A stretch of 64,000 nt of DNA from CAYNST01 sp964434105 (GCA_964434105.1 CAYSTJ010000012.1:26590-90589); one strand, 5' to 3'; shown: positions 27,650-37,275, numbered from the stretch's first letter. A program made the numbers and translations. Notes: a model not told the origin generated them from the letters alone.

Positions 27650-28111
27650 ATGGCATCGCCTGCAAAAAAGGTATTGCTTGTTTCGTCGTGCGGCGGACAC
27701 TGGGTGCAACTGAACCGATTGCTGCCCGCATTCGAGGGAGCCGATCTGTACTTCGCCAGCACCGAAAAGGATTATATGCAGACCTACCCTGAGGGCAGGT
27801 ATCATTATATTCCTGACGCGTCGCTGGCCAGCAGCGTAGTTACGTTGTTGTGGCAGGCGTTACGTGTACTGTGGGTACTGTTAAAGGTACGCCCGCAGGT
27901 CGTCGTCACCACCGGCGCTGCCCCCGGCTTTTTTGCACTGGTGTTTGCGAAGAAGCTCGGCAAAAAAACCATCTGGATCGACAGCATCGCCAATGTTCAC
28001 GCGCTATCACTCAGCGGGCGCAGGGCCGCCAAGCACGCCGACCTCTTTATCACGCAGTGGGAACACCTTGCCGATGAAGCGGGACCCAAGTACTTTGGAT
28101 CCGTCGTATGA
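27650..28111 (+). CDS. Alg14-like membrane subunit of a glycosyltransferase
   Basis: In eukaryotes Alg14 anchors the catalytic Alg13 to the membrane to transfer GlcNAc; bacterial pairs (PssD/PssE, EpsF/EpsE types) transfer a sugar to lipid-linked exopolysaccharide. The start is the ATG at 27650 with GAGGAG seven bases upstream. Of 153 residues, KVLLVSSCGGHWVQLNRLLP carries the GGH motif. A hydrophobic segment (about 62-82) follows, then VVVTTGAAPGFFALVFAKKL and KTIWIDSIANVHALSLSGR, all typical of the Alg14 half. It overlaps the next gene by ATGA. Confidence 0.9.
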   Translation: MASPAKKVLLVSSCGGHWVQLNRLLPAFEGADLYFASTEKDYMQTYPEGRYHYIPDASLASSVVTLLWQALRVLWVLLKVRPQVVVTTGAAPGFFALVFAKKLGKKTIWIDSIANVHALSLSGRRAAKHADLFITQWEHLADEAGPKYFGSVV

Positions 28112-28596
28112 TATTTGTGAGTGTGGGAACCCAATTGCCGTTCGAGCGATTGATCAGGGGCATGGATGAGTGGACGCGTCTTCATCCGGGTCATATGGTG
28201 TTCGCCCAGATAGGTGATACGGCCTATCGCCCCGAGTTTATGGAAACCGTACGAAAGCTGACTCCTTCGGAGTATTTACAGCGATTTCAAAGAGCATCTG
28301 TGGTCGTTTCCCATGCCGGCATGGGAACCATCATTACCGGCCTGGAGAACGCGAAACCGATGGTCCTGATGCCGCGACTGACCAGGCTCGGCGAACATCG
28401 CAATGATCATCAGGTGGGCACCGCCGAGAAGTTCGCCAACTTTGAATTGATTGATATCGCGCATACACCGGAGGCTCTCCACCAGGCGCTCAGCGCGCGC
28501 ATTCAGCAGTCGCGCTCAAAACATGCCTGCGCCCAGGTGACAACGTCTCCGGAGCTGCTGGCCAGGTTACGGTCGTTCGTCGACGGTGAGGTGTAG
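28108..28596 (+). CDS. Alg13-like catalytic subunit of a glycosyltransferase
   Basis: This is the C-terminal GT28-type half that binds the nucleotide sugar. Its 162 residues start MIFVSVGTQLPFERLIRGMD, and the donor-binding motif is VVSHAGMGTIITGLENAKPM (about 67-86), followed by PRLTRLGEHRNDHQ, as in bacterial PssE-type proteins. It is translationally coupled to the Alg14-like gene, which fits a two-subunit enzyme. The sugar donor (UDP-GlcNAc or UDP-GlcA-like) cannot be decided. Confidence 0.9.
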   Translation: MIFVSVGTQLPFERLIRGMDEWTRLHPGHMVFAQIGDTAYRPEFMETVRKLTPSEYLQRFQRASVVVSHAGMGTIITGLENAKPMVLMPRLTRLGEHRNDHQVGTAEKFANFELIDIAHTPEALHQALSARIQQSRSKHACAQVTTSPELLARLRSFVDGEV

Positions 28597-28836
28597 CGTG
28601 GACGGCGAACCCGCCTGCTTGCAATGTGTGGGGTAAACGGCACGGAGATTGTATAGCGTGCGTTCAGTATGCGCGCCGTATCGACCCGGGTTCAGCATTG
28701 ATTAAGTGCCCAATCGATAAAGTACAGGCCCGTTCGGATGAGAATTGCCAGACGGCTCCTGTCTTCCAGCCCGTTGCAACCGATCCAAAACCCAGACCGT
28801 CCCCGGACAGATGTCAATCGACCTGAAGAGATATCC

Positions 28837-29772
28837 ATGTACGAAACATTTTACGGGTTCAAGAAAAAGCCATTCACACTGACTTCCAATGCCGAATTTC
28901 TTTACATGGGCAAAACGCACAGCAACGCATTTGCCATGCTGGAGTATGGCGTCCTCAGTCGATCGGGCTTTACGGTGATCACCGGTGAAGTCGGCAGCGG
29001 CAAGACGACCCTGATACACCATCTGCTGAAGCAGATCGATGACGCAGTCGATATCGGCTTTATTACCAATACCCGCAAAAATATGGGGCAGCTCCTGCCC
29101 TGGGTCATGCACGCTTTTCAGCTGGATTACCGGGAAGCGAATCCGGTTGCACTATATGACGCATTCTCGCGCTATTTATCGCAACAATACGCCAGCGGAC
29201 AACGTACTGTATTGATTATTGATGAAGCGCAGAACCTGGGGCCGGAAGTTCTCGACGAGTTGCGTATGCTCTCCAATCTGAACGCCTCCGAAAGCCGGTT
29301 CCTGCAAATCATTCTCGTGGGCCAGCCGGAGCTGCGAGCGCTGCTGGGTTCCCCTGAACTGATGCAGTTTGCCCAGCGAATCGCCGCGGATTACCACATT
29401 GCGCCGCTGACCATCCACGAGACCATCTCCTATATCAAGCACCGACTGGTCACGGCAGGCGCCAATGACGATGTATTTACCCCCATGGCTTATGAACTGA
29501 TACACATAATCAGCCGCGGTGTACCCCGACTGATCAATATTGTTTGCGATACGGCGCTGTCTTTCGCCTTTGGCGATGGCATCAGGCTGATCGAGGGCGA
29601 CTATCTGAAAGGGGTTTTGAAGGAGCGCGCCGAAGGCGGCCTGCTGGCGTTGGGGCAGAACCCGCTCAAGCAGCTGGGTGCATCTGCCTATACGACGCCC
29701 GATCTGGACGAAATATTTGCCCGGGTAACCGTGGCGCGTGGTAACCATCCGATAAAATTGCGAGAACGTTAA
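28837..29772 (+). CDS. ExeA-like AAA ATPase of an exopolysaccharide locus
   Basis: A 311-residue ATPase; start at ATG 28837 (MYETFYGFKKKPFTLTSNAE) with AAGAG upstream. Walker A is TGEVGSGKTT (about 49-58), Walker B VLIIDEAQNLGPEVLDELRM (about 125-144), and a sensor-like segment RFLQIILVGQPELRALL follows. Similar proteins occur as ExeA in Aeromonas and, very often, next to Wzz-type proteins and tyrosine kinases in EPS clusters of the exosortase-associated kind. Here the Wzz-type gene begins 15 bases later. No exosortase or PEP-CTERM protein was seen in the window. The role in polymer export is inferred from context. Confidence 0.88.
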   Translation: MYETFYGFKKKPFTLTSNAEFLYMGKTHSNAFAMLEYGVLSRSGFTVITGEVGSGKTTLIHHLLKQIDDAVDIGFITNTRKNMGQLLPWVMHAFQLDYREANPVALYDAFSRYLSQQYASGQRTVLIIDEAQNLGPEVLDELRMLSNLNASESRFLQIILVGQPELRALLGSPELMQFAQRIAADYHIAPLTIHETISYIKHRLVTAGANDDVFTPMAYELIHIISRGVPRLINIVCDTALSFAFGDGIRLIEGDYLKGVLKERAEGGLLALGQNPLKQLGASAYTTPDLDEIFARVTVARGNHPIKLRER

Positions 29773-29787
29773 CCCGAGGTAGTTCCT

Positions 29788-31335
29788 GTGTACGAAGAAG
29801 ACGTCGATCAGCCGCCATCGAATATAGGCCCCGCGTTCCTGCGCTACAAGTGGCATTTGTTGCTGGGCATACCGGTCCTGCTGGTGCTGACACTGGCTGT
29901 TGTGCTCGCCTTGCCGCCAGTCTACCGCGCCCAGGGTACGGTCATGGTGGAGACCCAGCAAATCCCGGTTGATCTGGTGCAGTCTACCATTACCACGGCG
30001 GCCATGGAGCAGATCGATATCATTCGCCAGCGGGTGATGACCCGGGAGAACCTGCTACAGATTATTCGCAAATACCCGTATCTGGGTTCGGTGGATTCGT
30101 CGCCTCTGGAAACCCAGCGCATTTTGAACCAGTTCCGTTCCGCGATTGTTCTGGATGTTGCCAGCACACAAAAGGGGCGCGAGATGGTGGCCATTGGTTT
30201 TAATCTTAGCTTCGGTTCGCGCAGCCCCGCCATCTCCCAGGCCGTAACCAATGACCTGGTCAATCTGTTTCTGAGCGAGAACGTCAAGGCCCGCACCACC
30301 CGCGCATCGGAAACGACGGATTTTCTCAGTACATCAGCCGATCAGATCCGGCGTGAACTCGACCATATTGAAGCCCAGGTTGCCGAATTCAAACGTGAGA
30401 ACAAGGATGCCCTGCCGGAACACCTGAACCTCTATTTCGGCATGCGCGAAGACACCCGCAAGCGGCTGAGCGACATCAATCAATCCATCCGCGCCTATAC
30501 CGATCAGATCACTTTGATGCAATCACAGCTTAGCCTCGCGCGGGAACAGTCGGGCAGTCTGGCCGGCGCTGAAACCGACCTGGCGACCCTGCGCGATGAA
30601 TATAAACGGCTGATGCTGAATTACACGCCGGCGCACCCGGAGGTGGTATTACTGCGGGAACAAATCGAATTGCTGGAGCAGGGCGAACCCGATACCGACG
30701 CACCGCGCGTCTACTCCAGCGCCGAGCTGGCGGTGGTCAATCAGGTTGCCTCCCTGAAAACACAGGTCGATCATTTGCACATCGAGAAAGACAACCACCT
30801 CGAAAAGCTGAAAGATATCGAACAGCGCATCATTCGTATTCCCCAGGTCGAACGCGGGTTTGTTTCCATTCAGCGCGATTACGAAGCCAAGCTGGCCCAG
30901 TACGAACGTATTATAGCTAAAACCCAGAACGCCGAAATGGCCGAAAATCTCGAGCATGAGCGCAAGGCCGAACGCTTTACACTCCTTGAGCCGCCCATGC
31001 TGCCGTCGGCGCCGGCTGAACCGGAACGGCAGAAAATACTGGCCATGGGTGTGTTTATGTCGCTTAGCCTGCCCATGGCACTGGTGATACTACTGGGATT
31101 TCTCGACCGCAGTATCCGCACGGCAAGTGCTCTGGAAAAATACACCGGCGCGCCGCCATTAATGGAAATTCCGGTCATTCAAACGCAGGAAGAACGACAA
31201 CGCTATCAACAGCGCATCCGTTATACACTGGTGGGTATGGCCTGTGTGATTCTGGTAACGGCGGCACTGGTCCATCTGCTGGTGATGCCGATCGATCTTC
31301 TGGTCATGAAAATCGCCGCACGTTTCGGGGTTTAG
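29788..31335 (+). CDS. Wzz-type polysaccharide chain-length (co-polymerase) protein
   Basis: Polysaccharide co-polymerases set chain length and work with a BY-kinase in Wzx/Wzy-type export. The start is GTG at 29788 with GAGGT upstream. Of 515 residues, the first membrane helix is at about 28-48 (LLLGIPVLLVLTLAVVLALP), followed by the Wzz domain (VYRAQGTVMVETQQIPVDLV). A long coiled-coil region (about 165-400) contains YTPAHPEVVLLREQIELLE. Two C-terminal membrane segments (about 408-428 and 470-495) follow. It has no kinase domain of its own; the next gene supplies one. Confidence 0.9.
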   Translation: MYEEDVDQPPSNIGPAFLRYKWHLLLGIPVLLVLTLAVVLALPPVYRAQGTVMVETQQIPVDLVQSTITTAAMEQIDIIRQRVMTRENLLQIIRKYPYLGSVDSSPLETQRILNQFRSAIVLDVASTQKGREMVAIGFNLSFGSRSPAISQAVTNDLVNLFLSENVKARTTRASETTDFLSTSADQIRRELDHIEAQVAEFKRENKDALPEHLNLYFGMREDTRKRLSDINQSIRAYTDQITLMQSQLSLAREQSGSLAGAETDLATLRDEYKRLMLNYTPAHPEVVLLREQIELLEQGEPDTDAPRVYSSAELAVVNQVASLKTQVDHLHIEKDNHLEKLKDIEQRIIRIPQVERGFVSIQRDYEAKLAQYERIIAKTQNAEMAENLEHERKAERFTLLEPPMLPSAPAEPERQKILAMGVFMSLSLPMALVILLGFLDRSIRTASALEKYTGAPPLMEIPVIQTQEERQRYQQRIRYTLVGMACVILVTAALVHLLVMPIDLLVMKIAARFGV

Positions 31336-31363
31336 CCCCAAAATTAAACCTGTAGACCGAATT

Positions 31364-32185
31364 ATGAACCGTATTCAAAAAATCGTCGCGAGAGGCAAGG
31401 CCGAGATTATCAAGGATGCCGGCACGGCATTCGTCAGCTCGACGCCTCGCACCAGCGCCCGCGATATCGAAATTGATGCCCAGGCGTTTCAATACACCAG
31501 AACGCCGGTGATCGAGGTCCCTGACGCAACCCTGCAGCAGCACCGAATCGTTGCCCAGAACAAGGGCGACCCCAACGGCAGGCGGTTCCAGCTATTGCGC
31601 GCAAAAATTTTGCAGCAGATGCGCCGCCGGAACTGGACAACGCTCGCGATCACCTCACCTACAGAGGGTTCGGGCAAGACACTGGTTGCCATTAATCTGG
31701 CCATCAGCATGGCACAGGAAGGCAACCAGTCAGTACTGCTGGTCGATCTGGATCTCGGTAACCCCTGCCTGTATCGCTATTTCAATCTGCAACCCCGGTT
31801 CGGCATTCACGATTATCTGGAAGGTCGCTGCGTGCTGGAAGATACGTTTGTCAATCCGGGCATCAGTGGTCTGGTACTGGCGCCCGGCCGACCAAATGCC
31901 GGCAGCGCATCCGATCAGATGGCGCGGCCAGTCGTCAGATCCATGGTCGAGGAAGTGAAACACCGCTATAAATCCCGCGTAGTGATTTTCGACCTGCCAC
32001 CGGTATTGCTTGCAGATGACGTCATGGTCTTCCTGCCCAATGTTGATTGCTCCCTGCTGGTCATAGAAGCCGGCGCAGTCAATCGCGGTCAGTTAAACCA
32101 GACACTCGATATATTCGGCAGCAACCCGGTGTTGGGCACGGTATTGAATAAATCGACCTCGGCTGCCGACGGTATCGACCATTAA
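31364..32185 (+). CDS. BY-kinase-like P-loop ATPase (CpsD/CapB type)
   Basis: Bacterial tyrosine kinases of the CpsD/CapB group act with a Wzz-type partner in polysaccharide export. The 273 residues show Walker A ITSPTEGSGKTLVAINLA (about 96-113), Walker A' VLLVDLDLGNPCLYRYFN (about 124-141) and Walker B VVIFDLPPVLLADDVMVF (about 206-223). The C-terminus ends NKSTSAADGIDH and lacks the tyrosine-rich tail that normally becomes phosphorylated. The N-terminal 75 residues are a charged linker. It is 28 bases after the Wzz-type gene. It may act as an ATPase partner rather than an autokinase. Confidence 0.88.
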   Translation: MNRIQKIVARGKAEIIKDAGTAFVSSTPRTSARDIEIDAQAFQYTRTPVIEVPDATLQQHRIVAQNKGDPNGRRFQLLRAKILQQMRRRNWTTLAITSPTEGSGKTLVAINLAISMAQEGNQSVLLVDLDLGNPCLYRYFNLQPRFGIHDYLEGRCVLEDTFVNPGISGLVLAPGRPNAGSASDQMARPVVRSMVEEVKHRYKSRVVIFDLPPVLLADDVMVFLPNVDCSLLVIEAGAVNRGQLNQTLDIFGSNPVLGTVLNKSTSAADGIDH

Positions 32186-32233
32186 CGTGGTATCTCTCGC
32201 ACATTATTTATCGCCCGCGCCAGCCAGTTTTCA

Positions 32234-33547
32234 ATGAAAGATCTGAACCTTGCCAAACTGCTGATAATCTCGGTATTTATTCCGGCCGAGTTCTATTTTG
32301 AGGTGGGCGGCCTTAAAATCGAAGTGTACCGGGTAATTCTGGCAACCGGAACGCTGTACTTCGGACACAAATTTTTACTCAATTTTCATTTGAGCCGCGT
32401 AAATGACGTGCTCATGCTGGTGATTGCGACACTCGGTGTTGTATCTCTACTGGTTAATCATGGTCTCGTCGGCGGCACCGAAAAAGGCGGCATTTTCTTT
32501 CTGGAATCCATGGGTGCTTACCTTATTGCCCGGTTCTGTATTCGCAGCGAGCAGGATTTTGTAAAGACATTTACACTGTTTGCCTGGCTGATTGCTTTTT
32601 TTTGTGTATTCGCGTTTATCGAATGCACGACCGGCCGACGCCTGATTCATGAAATTGCCTACTGGCTGACGGGACACAATGTTTTACCAGACGGTGTACG
32701 CTACATTACGCCGGATTATATGCGGGCCGGCTTTGTACGGGCAGCGGGACCATTTTCCCACCCGATTCTCAATGGCACCATTTCGGCAATGGTGGTGCCA
32801 GTCATGCTGGCAGTTTATCTGCTCACGCGCCGGTTCAGGTACCTGGTCCTTTTCGGGCTGGCCATTTTTTCCACGGTCAGTTCGTTGTCTTCGGCACCAT
32901 TGCTGGTTCTTTTATTAAACTTAATGATGCTTGGTTACTTTTTTGTCAAACGCGTCATGAAACACGCCGTGAAGTACCTGGTGTACGCGCTACTACTGGC
33001 CCTGACTTTTGTGCAACTGTTCAGTAACCGGGGCGTCATCAAACTGATTATCCAGAATATGACGTTTAATCCGCATACCGGTACCCATCGACTGTTGATC
33101 GTCGAGCATCTCTCGGATGATATTATGCTGTCGCCGTTTCTCGGCTCCGGCATCGGTGCTTTCTGGTCAGCGCCTGGCTGGATGGGTCAATCCATTGACA
33201 ATTACTGGCTGGCCATCGCATTCTTCCACGGCATTCCGTTCTCGTTGTTGCTGCTGGGCCTGACCATATACACCATTTACCGGATTCCGTTAAGTGTTGT
33301 CCCCGGGCGGGAATACTATGTTTATTTTTCAGTAAAGGTCATATTGGTGTCCCTGATGATGTCGGGCTTTACCGTACATTTTTTTGATAAGCTGTCCTTT
33401 CTGTTTTATTTCCTGCTGGGCGTCGGCGCGTGGTTCGCCAATGCCAGGCATCCGACTGTTTACAATGATCGCCTGCAACAGGCCGCGCGCAATGCACCCG
33501 TCAATGCGCCTTCCGATATTTTGACCCCCAGGAACCCGAGATGGTAA
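32234..33547 (+). CDS. O-antigen ligase/polymerase-like membrane protein (Wzy-type)
   Basis: A 437-residue polytopic protein with roughly ten to twelve hydrophobic helices. A long periplasmic loop around residues 270-320 contains FNPHTGTHRLLIVEHLSDD and FLGSGIGAF, the pattern of the Wzy/WaaL superfamily in which a loop with basic residues binds the lipid-linked substrate. It follows the Wzz-type and kinase genes, so a polymerase role in Wzx/Wzy-dependent export is more likely than an LPS ligase. The last 7 bases overlap the next gene. Confidence 0.85.
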   Translation: MKDLNLAKLLIISVFIPAEFYFEVGGLKIEVYRVILATGTLYFGHKFLLNFHLSRVNDVLMLVIATLGVVSLLVNHGLVGGTEKGGIFFLESMGAYLIARFCIRSEQDFVKTFTLFAWLIAFFCVFAFIECTTGRRLIHEIAYWLTGHNVLPDGVRYITPDYMRAGFVRAAGPFSHPILNGTISAMVVPVMLAVYLLTRRFRYLVLFGLAIFSTVSSLSSAPLLVLLLNLMMLGYFFVKRVMKHAVKYLVYALLLALTFVQLFSNRGVIKLIIQNMTFNPHTGTHRLLIVEHLSDDIMLSPFLGSGIGAFWSAPGWMGQSIDNYWLAIAFFHGIPFSLLLLGLTIYTIYRIPLSVVPGREYYVYFSVKVILVSLMMSGFTVHFFDKLSFLFYFLLGVGAWFANARHPTVYNDRLQQAARNAPVNAPSDILTPRNPRW

Positions 33548-34497
33548 CGAATGATTCATGCCCGCTGGACCTGAGCATTCTCATTGTCTGCTACCGGTCC
33601 CGCGACGATATTGACCGCTGCATCAGCAGCGTCCTGCACAGTCGTCTGCCAAACGTAGCCTACGAGATTCTGCTGGTTAACAACGCCGATGATGGGCTGG
33701 AAAGTTATGTTGCAGACAGGTATCCAACAGTTCGTATTATAGAAAACCGGGAGAACCTGGGGTTCGGGCCCGGAAATAACCTGCTGGCACTGCACGCCCG
33801 CGGCGAAAAACTGTTGTTGCTCAATCCCGACACCGAGTGTCCGCCCGAGGCGATTGCCCGGCTTTTGCACCTGGCAGACCGTTATCCGGCGCATCAGGCC
33901 TGGGGAGCTGTCACCCGCTTTGCCGACGGCAGTCGCGAATTTAGCTCCATGCAGGCGGCACCCGGCATCTTCAATGAAACCCTGCGCCTGCTGGGTCTGA
34001 GCAGGTTCATTCCGCGCAACTCGCAACTCACGGCGGATATCGAACTGGTTGAGGTATTGTCCGGTGCTTTCATGATGGTGAATCGCAGCCTGTGGGAAAA
34101 GCTCGAAGGGTTCGATGAACGGTTTTTCATGTACAGTGAAGAAGTTGACCTCTGTCGACGAATCACCCGCACCACCGGATTGAAGTTGCCGCTGTCAACC
34201 GGAATCTGGATTTATCATTATGTCGGCAGGAGCAGCAATCCGGCCCGCCGTACACGGATGATCTTTCAGGCAAAAATGCTCTACGAGCGCAAGCACTTTC
34301 CTGCGCTGCACAATCGGGTGATGGGCAGTGTACTGTATACCATTGCGCTGTCGCGTTATCTGACGGGAAAACTGCTGTTTTTAACCGGCCGCCGCCATCA
34401 GGCTTCAGCGTTGATCGAGATGTACAGCGACCTGGTTAAAAACCCGCAATGGCTGCAGATGCGCATCGAAAATCCACCCGGAGGCCAACCCGAATAA
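33541..34497 (+). CDS. Family 2 glycosyltransferase, WbbL-like
   Basis: A 318-residue GT-A enzyme similar in layout to rhamnosyltransferases of the WbbL group. It starts LDLSILIVCYRSRDDIDRCI. ENRENLGFGPGNN and the metal-binding LLLLNPDTECPPEAIARLL follow. An acceptor region LSGAFMMVNRSLWEKLEGFD leads to ERFFMYSEEVDLCRRI, which contains the catalytic ED-like motif. The C-terminus has a membrane-associated helix. Its start overlaps the Wzy-type gene, so the two are cotranslated. The sugar is unknown. Confidence 0.9.
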   Translation: MVTNDSCPLDLSILIVCYRSRDDIDRCISSVLHSRLPNVAYEILLVNNADDGLESYVADRYPTVRIIENRENLGFGPGNNLLALHARGEKLLLLNPDTECPPEAIARLLHLADRYPAHQAWGAVTRFADGSREFSSMQAAPGIFNETLRLLGLSRFIPRNSQLTADIELVEVLSGAFMMVNRSLWEKLEGFDERFFMYSEEVDLCRRITRTTGLKLPLSTGIWIYHYVGRSSNPARRTRMIFQAKMLYERKHFPALHNRVMGSVLYTIALSRYLTGKLLFLTGRRHQASALIEMYSDLVKNPQWLQMRIENPPGGQPE

Positions 34498-34705
34498 AGC
34501 ATGAAGGAGCCGGAATGTCGGGACGTGTGGCCTGATGCCCGCGCGTCTCAGTGATTTCAGGAATCCGGAAAGCGAGCCAAATGGTGACGCCCACAGGTCC
34601 AAGGACGCGATTGGCGCGCAGGTGACAGCTATACCACAGCGACGTTTCCACAAAGGCAGTTGCGGCACAACCCTGACAAAGGTGCGCCGCTGTAATGGGT
34701 GCGGA

Positions 34706-36112
34706 CTAATCGTCCATTTCAATAATCGTGACTGTTAAGTTACGGGGCGCAGCGGGTTTGAGCCGGGACTGGAATGCGCCAATATCCACCTGCACCGAAC
34801 GTTTTCGACCGTCGATATCCGTATCCGGAACCTTTTCGTTTACGCCAGCATCGCGCGCGGGCGAATTCTTGGCCAGCTCGAAATTGAGATTCTTGTAGTC
34901 GACAAAATGCCGGCTCCGTTCGCGGGGTGACATGTTATGATCCATTACAGACCCCTTACTGTCGGCTTTGACATCCGACAGATTATTGCGGATCAGGTTG
35001 CCACTGCTGGGGGTGCCATCTTTGTGGTTACCGATGTGTATTCTCGGCGCCCTGCTGAGATCATCGTCTGCATCCACCACTGTGTTGTTAACAATCTCCG
35101 AGTTTTTTGCGCCCAGCAACGTAATGCCGTGAAAGTGATTGGCGACGACGAGATTGTTACGTATTTTCCAGTTTTCGTATATCCCGTCAAAACAGCCGAT
35201 GGCCTGAAAGTCAGATCGCAGGGCTTTGTTGGGGTGGTAATAATCCCAATATATCTGGTTACCTTCCAGTACGACGTTTTTAACCGGTTTACCATTGCTG
35301 GACCAGCTCTGGAAAGCATCGTCATGATTGTCATCGACCTTGATGCCATTGGCGATCAGATTGTTGGTGTACCGCGAATTGTCGCCCAGGCCGCGCAGAC
35401 CGTCCACACTGAAATTCAGGATCCGGTTGTTGTCAATGGTAATAAAATCTGCGAGGGCCTGCACAGCGTTGCCGGTATTGTAAACGGTGTTTCCCTGCGC
35501 CAATGAATGTGGCGCGTTCAGTTTGATACCATTTTTGGAGCGGGTAATCCAGTCTTCTTTGGTCCACTGCGCGATATCGGGATCGGTATAAACCGTGTTA
35601 TCGACCAGTTCAATACGTTCGCTTGGACCATGATACGCGTGGCTGTCCACATCAATCATGGTGCGCCATGACGGTGTACCATGCAGAAAGCTGGCACTGA
35701 CCGCCAGCCCTTCGATACGCCAGTACGATGACGACCGAATACTGATCTGCGAAGCCATCGCCGTCGCACCGGGCGCCGCTTTTACAACAATAAAATCGGT
35801 ATTTAACAGACTATGTATTTTTACTTCACCATGATAACCAGACAATAGCACAAGCGTGTCGCCACTTTTGATGGGCGCGCCGGGGTTCACAGACACGCGT
35901 GTTGCGTTAACCGAGTAAGGTGTCGTCCATTTTTGCGCAGAGACCAGGCCGGCGTCCAACACTTGCTGCAGGGAGGGCCAGGGCTGTTCGCGGCTACCCG
36001 GATGCTTGAGCGAACCGTTATGCGGATCCAGATAAAATGTCGCCGCATGGGCCGACATTGAAATCGACAGGACCGCGGTTAGAAGCATATAAAAAACTGG
36101 ATGGCGCATCAT
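34706..36112 (-). CDS. Secreted right-handed beta-helix protein
   Basis: A 468-residue protein with a signal peptide (to about SAHA). It begins TFYLDPHNGSLKHPGSREQP, the opening often seen in parallel beta-helix polysaccharide lyases and epimerases. Coils carry Asn-rich repeats: SRYTNNLIANGIKVDDNHDD, NWKIRNNLVVANHFHGITLL and SEIVNNTVVDADDDLSR. NHDDAFQSWS is the kind of acidic cluster used for catalysis or calcium in pectate-lyase-like folds. It is convergent with the EPS operon. Probably it acts on an acidic polysaccharide, possibly the locus product, but the reaction cannot be assigned. Confidence 0.85.
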   Translation of the reverse strand: MMRHPVFYMLLTAVLSISMSAHAATFYLDPHNGSLKHPGSREQPWPSLQQVLDAGLVSAQKWTTPYSVNATRVSVNPGAPIKSGDTLVLLSGYHGEVKIHSLLNTDFIVVKAAPGATAMASQISIRSSSYWRIEGLAVSASFLHGTPSWRTMIDVDSHAYHGPSERIELVDNTVYTDPDIAQWTKEDWITRSKNGIKLNAPHSLAQGNTVYNTGNAVQALADFITIDNNRILNFSVDGLRGLGDNSRYTNNLIANGIKVDDNHDDAFQSWSSNGKPVKNVVLEGNQIYWDYYHPNKALRSDFQAIGCFDGIYENWKIRNNLVVANHFHGITLLGAKNSEIVNNTVVDADDDLSRAPRIHIGNHKDGTPSSGNLIRNNLSDVKADSKGSVMDHNMSPRERSRHFVDYKNLNFELAKNSPARDAGVNEKVPDTDIDGRKRSVQVDIGAFQSRLKPAAPRNLTVTIIEMDD

Positions 36113-36474
36113 ATTTATCTCTGGTTATTGGCCCGGCTAAAACGGGATTTATACTCTGTCGCAGGCTGAAGATATTAAATAAACTGCCATTTCTCGCACT
36201 GCCCATGCCTTAATAATAGGCAAATATTCCGCTGGTTTTAACACGCCTGCTTATAAGAAAAGCCCGCCATCGACTATTTTTACATTAGCTGCGCGACTTA
36301 ACATTTTTTTTGTGACCGACTTTGCGCAATATCCCGTCAAACACAATTAATTCGCTGAATCAGCATCGGTCAATAGTAAATCAATCTATAGCACCCTCAA
36401 CGCGTCTGCTAATTTCATAACATGTATCGCGTAATCAGTTGCTGCAACAAGCGGCAGACGTGGAAGGAATTGCT
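36113..36474. other. Divergent intergenic region, AT-rich
   Basis: A 362-bp gap between the beta-helix gene (leftward) and a lipoprotein gene (rightward). It is AT-rich with several T-runs, as in ACATTTTTTTTGTGACCG near 36300. It must hold promoters for both genes, but no well-formed sigma-70 site or repeat was identified. Confidence 0.4.
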
Positions 36475-37200
36475 ATGAATCGTTGGGTTTTTATATTGTC
36501 GGTCTTTGTTTTTGTTGGTTGCGGCGGATCGCCGTCGTCACCACCGACAACGACGCCACCCCCTGTTACCGGTCCCGTTGAACCGCCGCCAGAACCCGGC
36601 CCGACACCCAACCCCGATCCAGACCCGGCGCCTCACCCTGGTCCGGGCCCCGAATCCAATCCGGGACCCGGCCCGGCTGCTCCGCCGACTGCGGTAAACG
36701 ATCAGGCGATCGTCCGGCAAAACTCAACAGCCAATAGTATCGACGTATTGCGCAACGATCTGCCTGGCGATGGCGGCGCGCTATCACTGGTCAGTATCGT
36801 TCCGGGTCTCGGTGACGCACAGGTCGCACAAAACCAGGCAGAGTATACGCCGATGCCTGGCTTTATCGGTGCGGAAACGCTGAGCTATCTGGCTGTCAAT
36901 CCGGCAGGTTACCAGGTTAGTGCAGATCTCGAAGTCGTGGTCATTGGCGAAACGGGTGCGACCCTCAAGATGGCATGGGAATTGGATAACACAGCCGAGG
37001 TAACCCAATACCTGGTTTCTCAACGGAATATCGCCGCGCCGTTCCTGGAGACCATAACAGCCTTTGACAATGACGGCAGGCAGCAGATTTTCCTGAATAT
37101 CACGTCAAGTGGAGAATATGCATTCAAAGTCGCGGTGGTGGATAGCGGTGGGGAACGCAGCGACTGGAGCGAGACTGTGAAACAGGTTATTACGTTCTGA
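36475..37200 (+). CDS. Lipoprotein with Pro-rich linker and Ig-like domains
   Basis: The start is the ATG at 36475 with GAAGGA seven bases upstream. The 241-residue product has a lipobox (FVFVGCGGS, lipidated Cys at about 16). A 45-residue linker of Pro, Gly, Asn and Asp follows (PNPDPDPAPHPGPGPESN). Then comes a cadherin/Big-like domain with the usual opening AVNDQAIVRQNSTANSIDVL and ETLSYLAVNPAGYQVSADL. The C-terminal fibronectin-III-like part ends SGEYAFKVAVVDSGGERSDW. It is likely an outer-membrane lipoprotein that displays a binding domain; the ligand is unknown. Confidence 0.82.
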   Translation: MNRWVFILSVFVFVGCGGSPSSPPTTTPPPVTGPVEPPPEPGPTPNPDPDPAPHPGPGPESNPGPGPAAPPTAVNDQAIVRQNSTANSIDVLRNDLPGDGGALSLVSIVPGLGDAQVAQNQAEYTPMPGFIGAETLSYLAVNPAGYQVSADLEVVVIGETGATLKMAWELDNTAEVTQYLVSQRNIAAPFLETITAFDNDGRQQIFLNITSSGEYAFKVAVVDSGGERSDWSETVKQVITF

Positions 37201-37243
37201 GAAATTCGGACCATTTTTACGGCCCTGGCGGCAAATGTCAGGT

Positions 37244-37275
37244 AAAAAAAACCCCGTTCTGATAACAGAACGGGG
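37244..37275 (-). terminator. Strong rho-independent terminator downstream of polA
   Basis: A perfect 10-bp stem CCCCGTTCTG / CAGAACGGGG with loop ATAA. Read on the minus strand it is followed by eight T. It lies 150 bp beyond the polA stop, further than needed for polA alone, and could also end an sRNA. On the plus strand it may stop read-through from the lipoprotein gene, which is preceded by the A-run side. Confidence 0.9.

Noticed and set aside
28837..33547. An exosortase/PEP-CTERM system, suggested by the ATPase, Wzz-type and kinase gene order
   Set aside because: No exosortase and no PEP-CTERM sorting signal was found in the window; the gene order alone also occurs in ordinary EPS loci.
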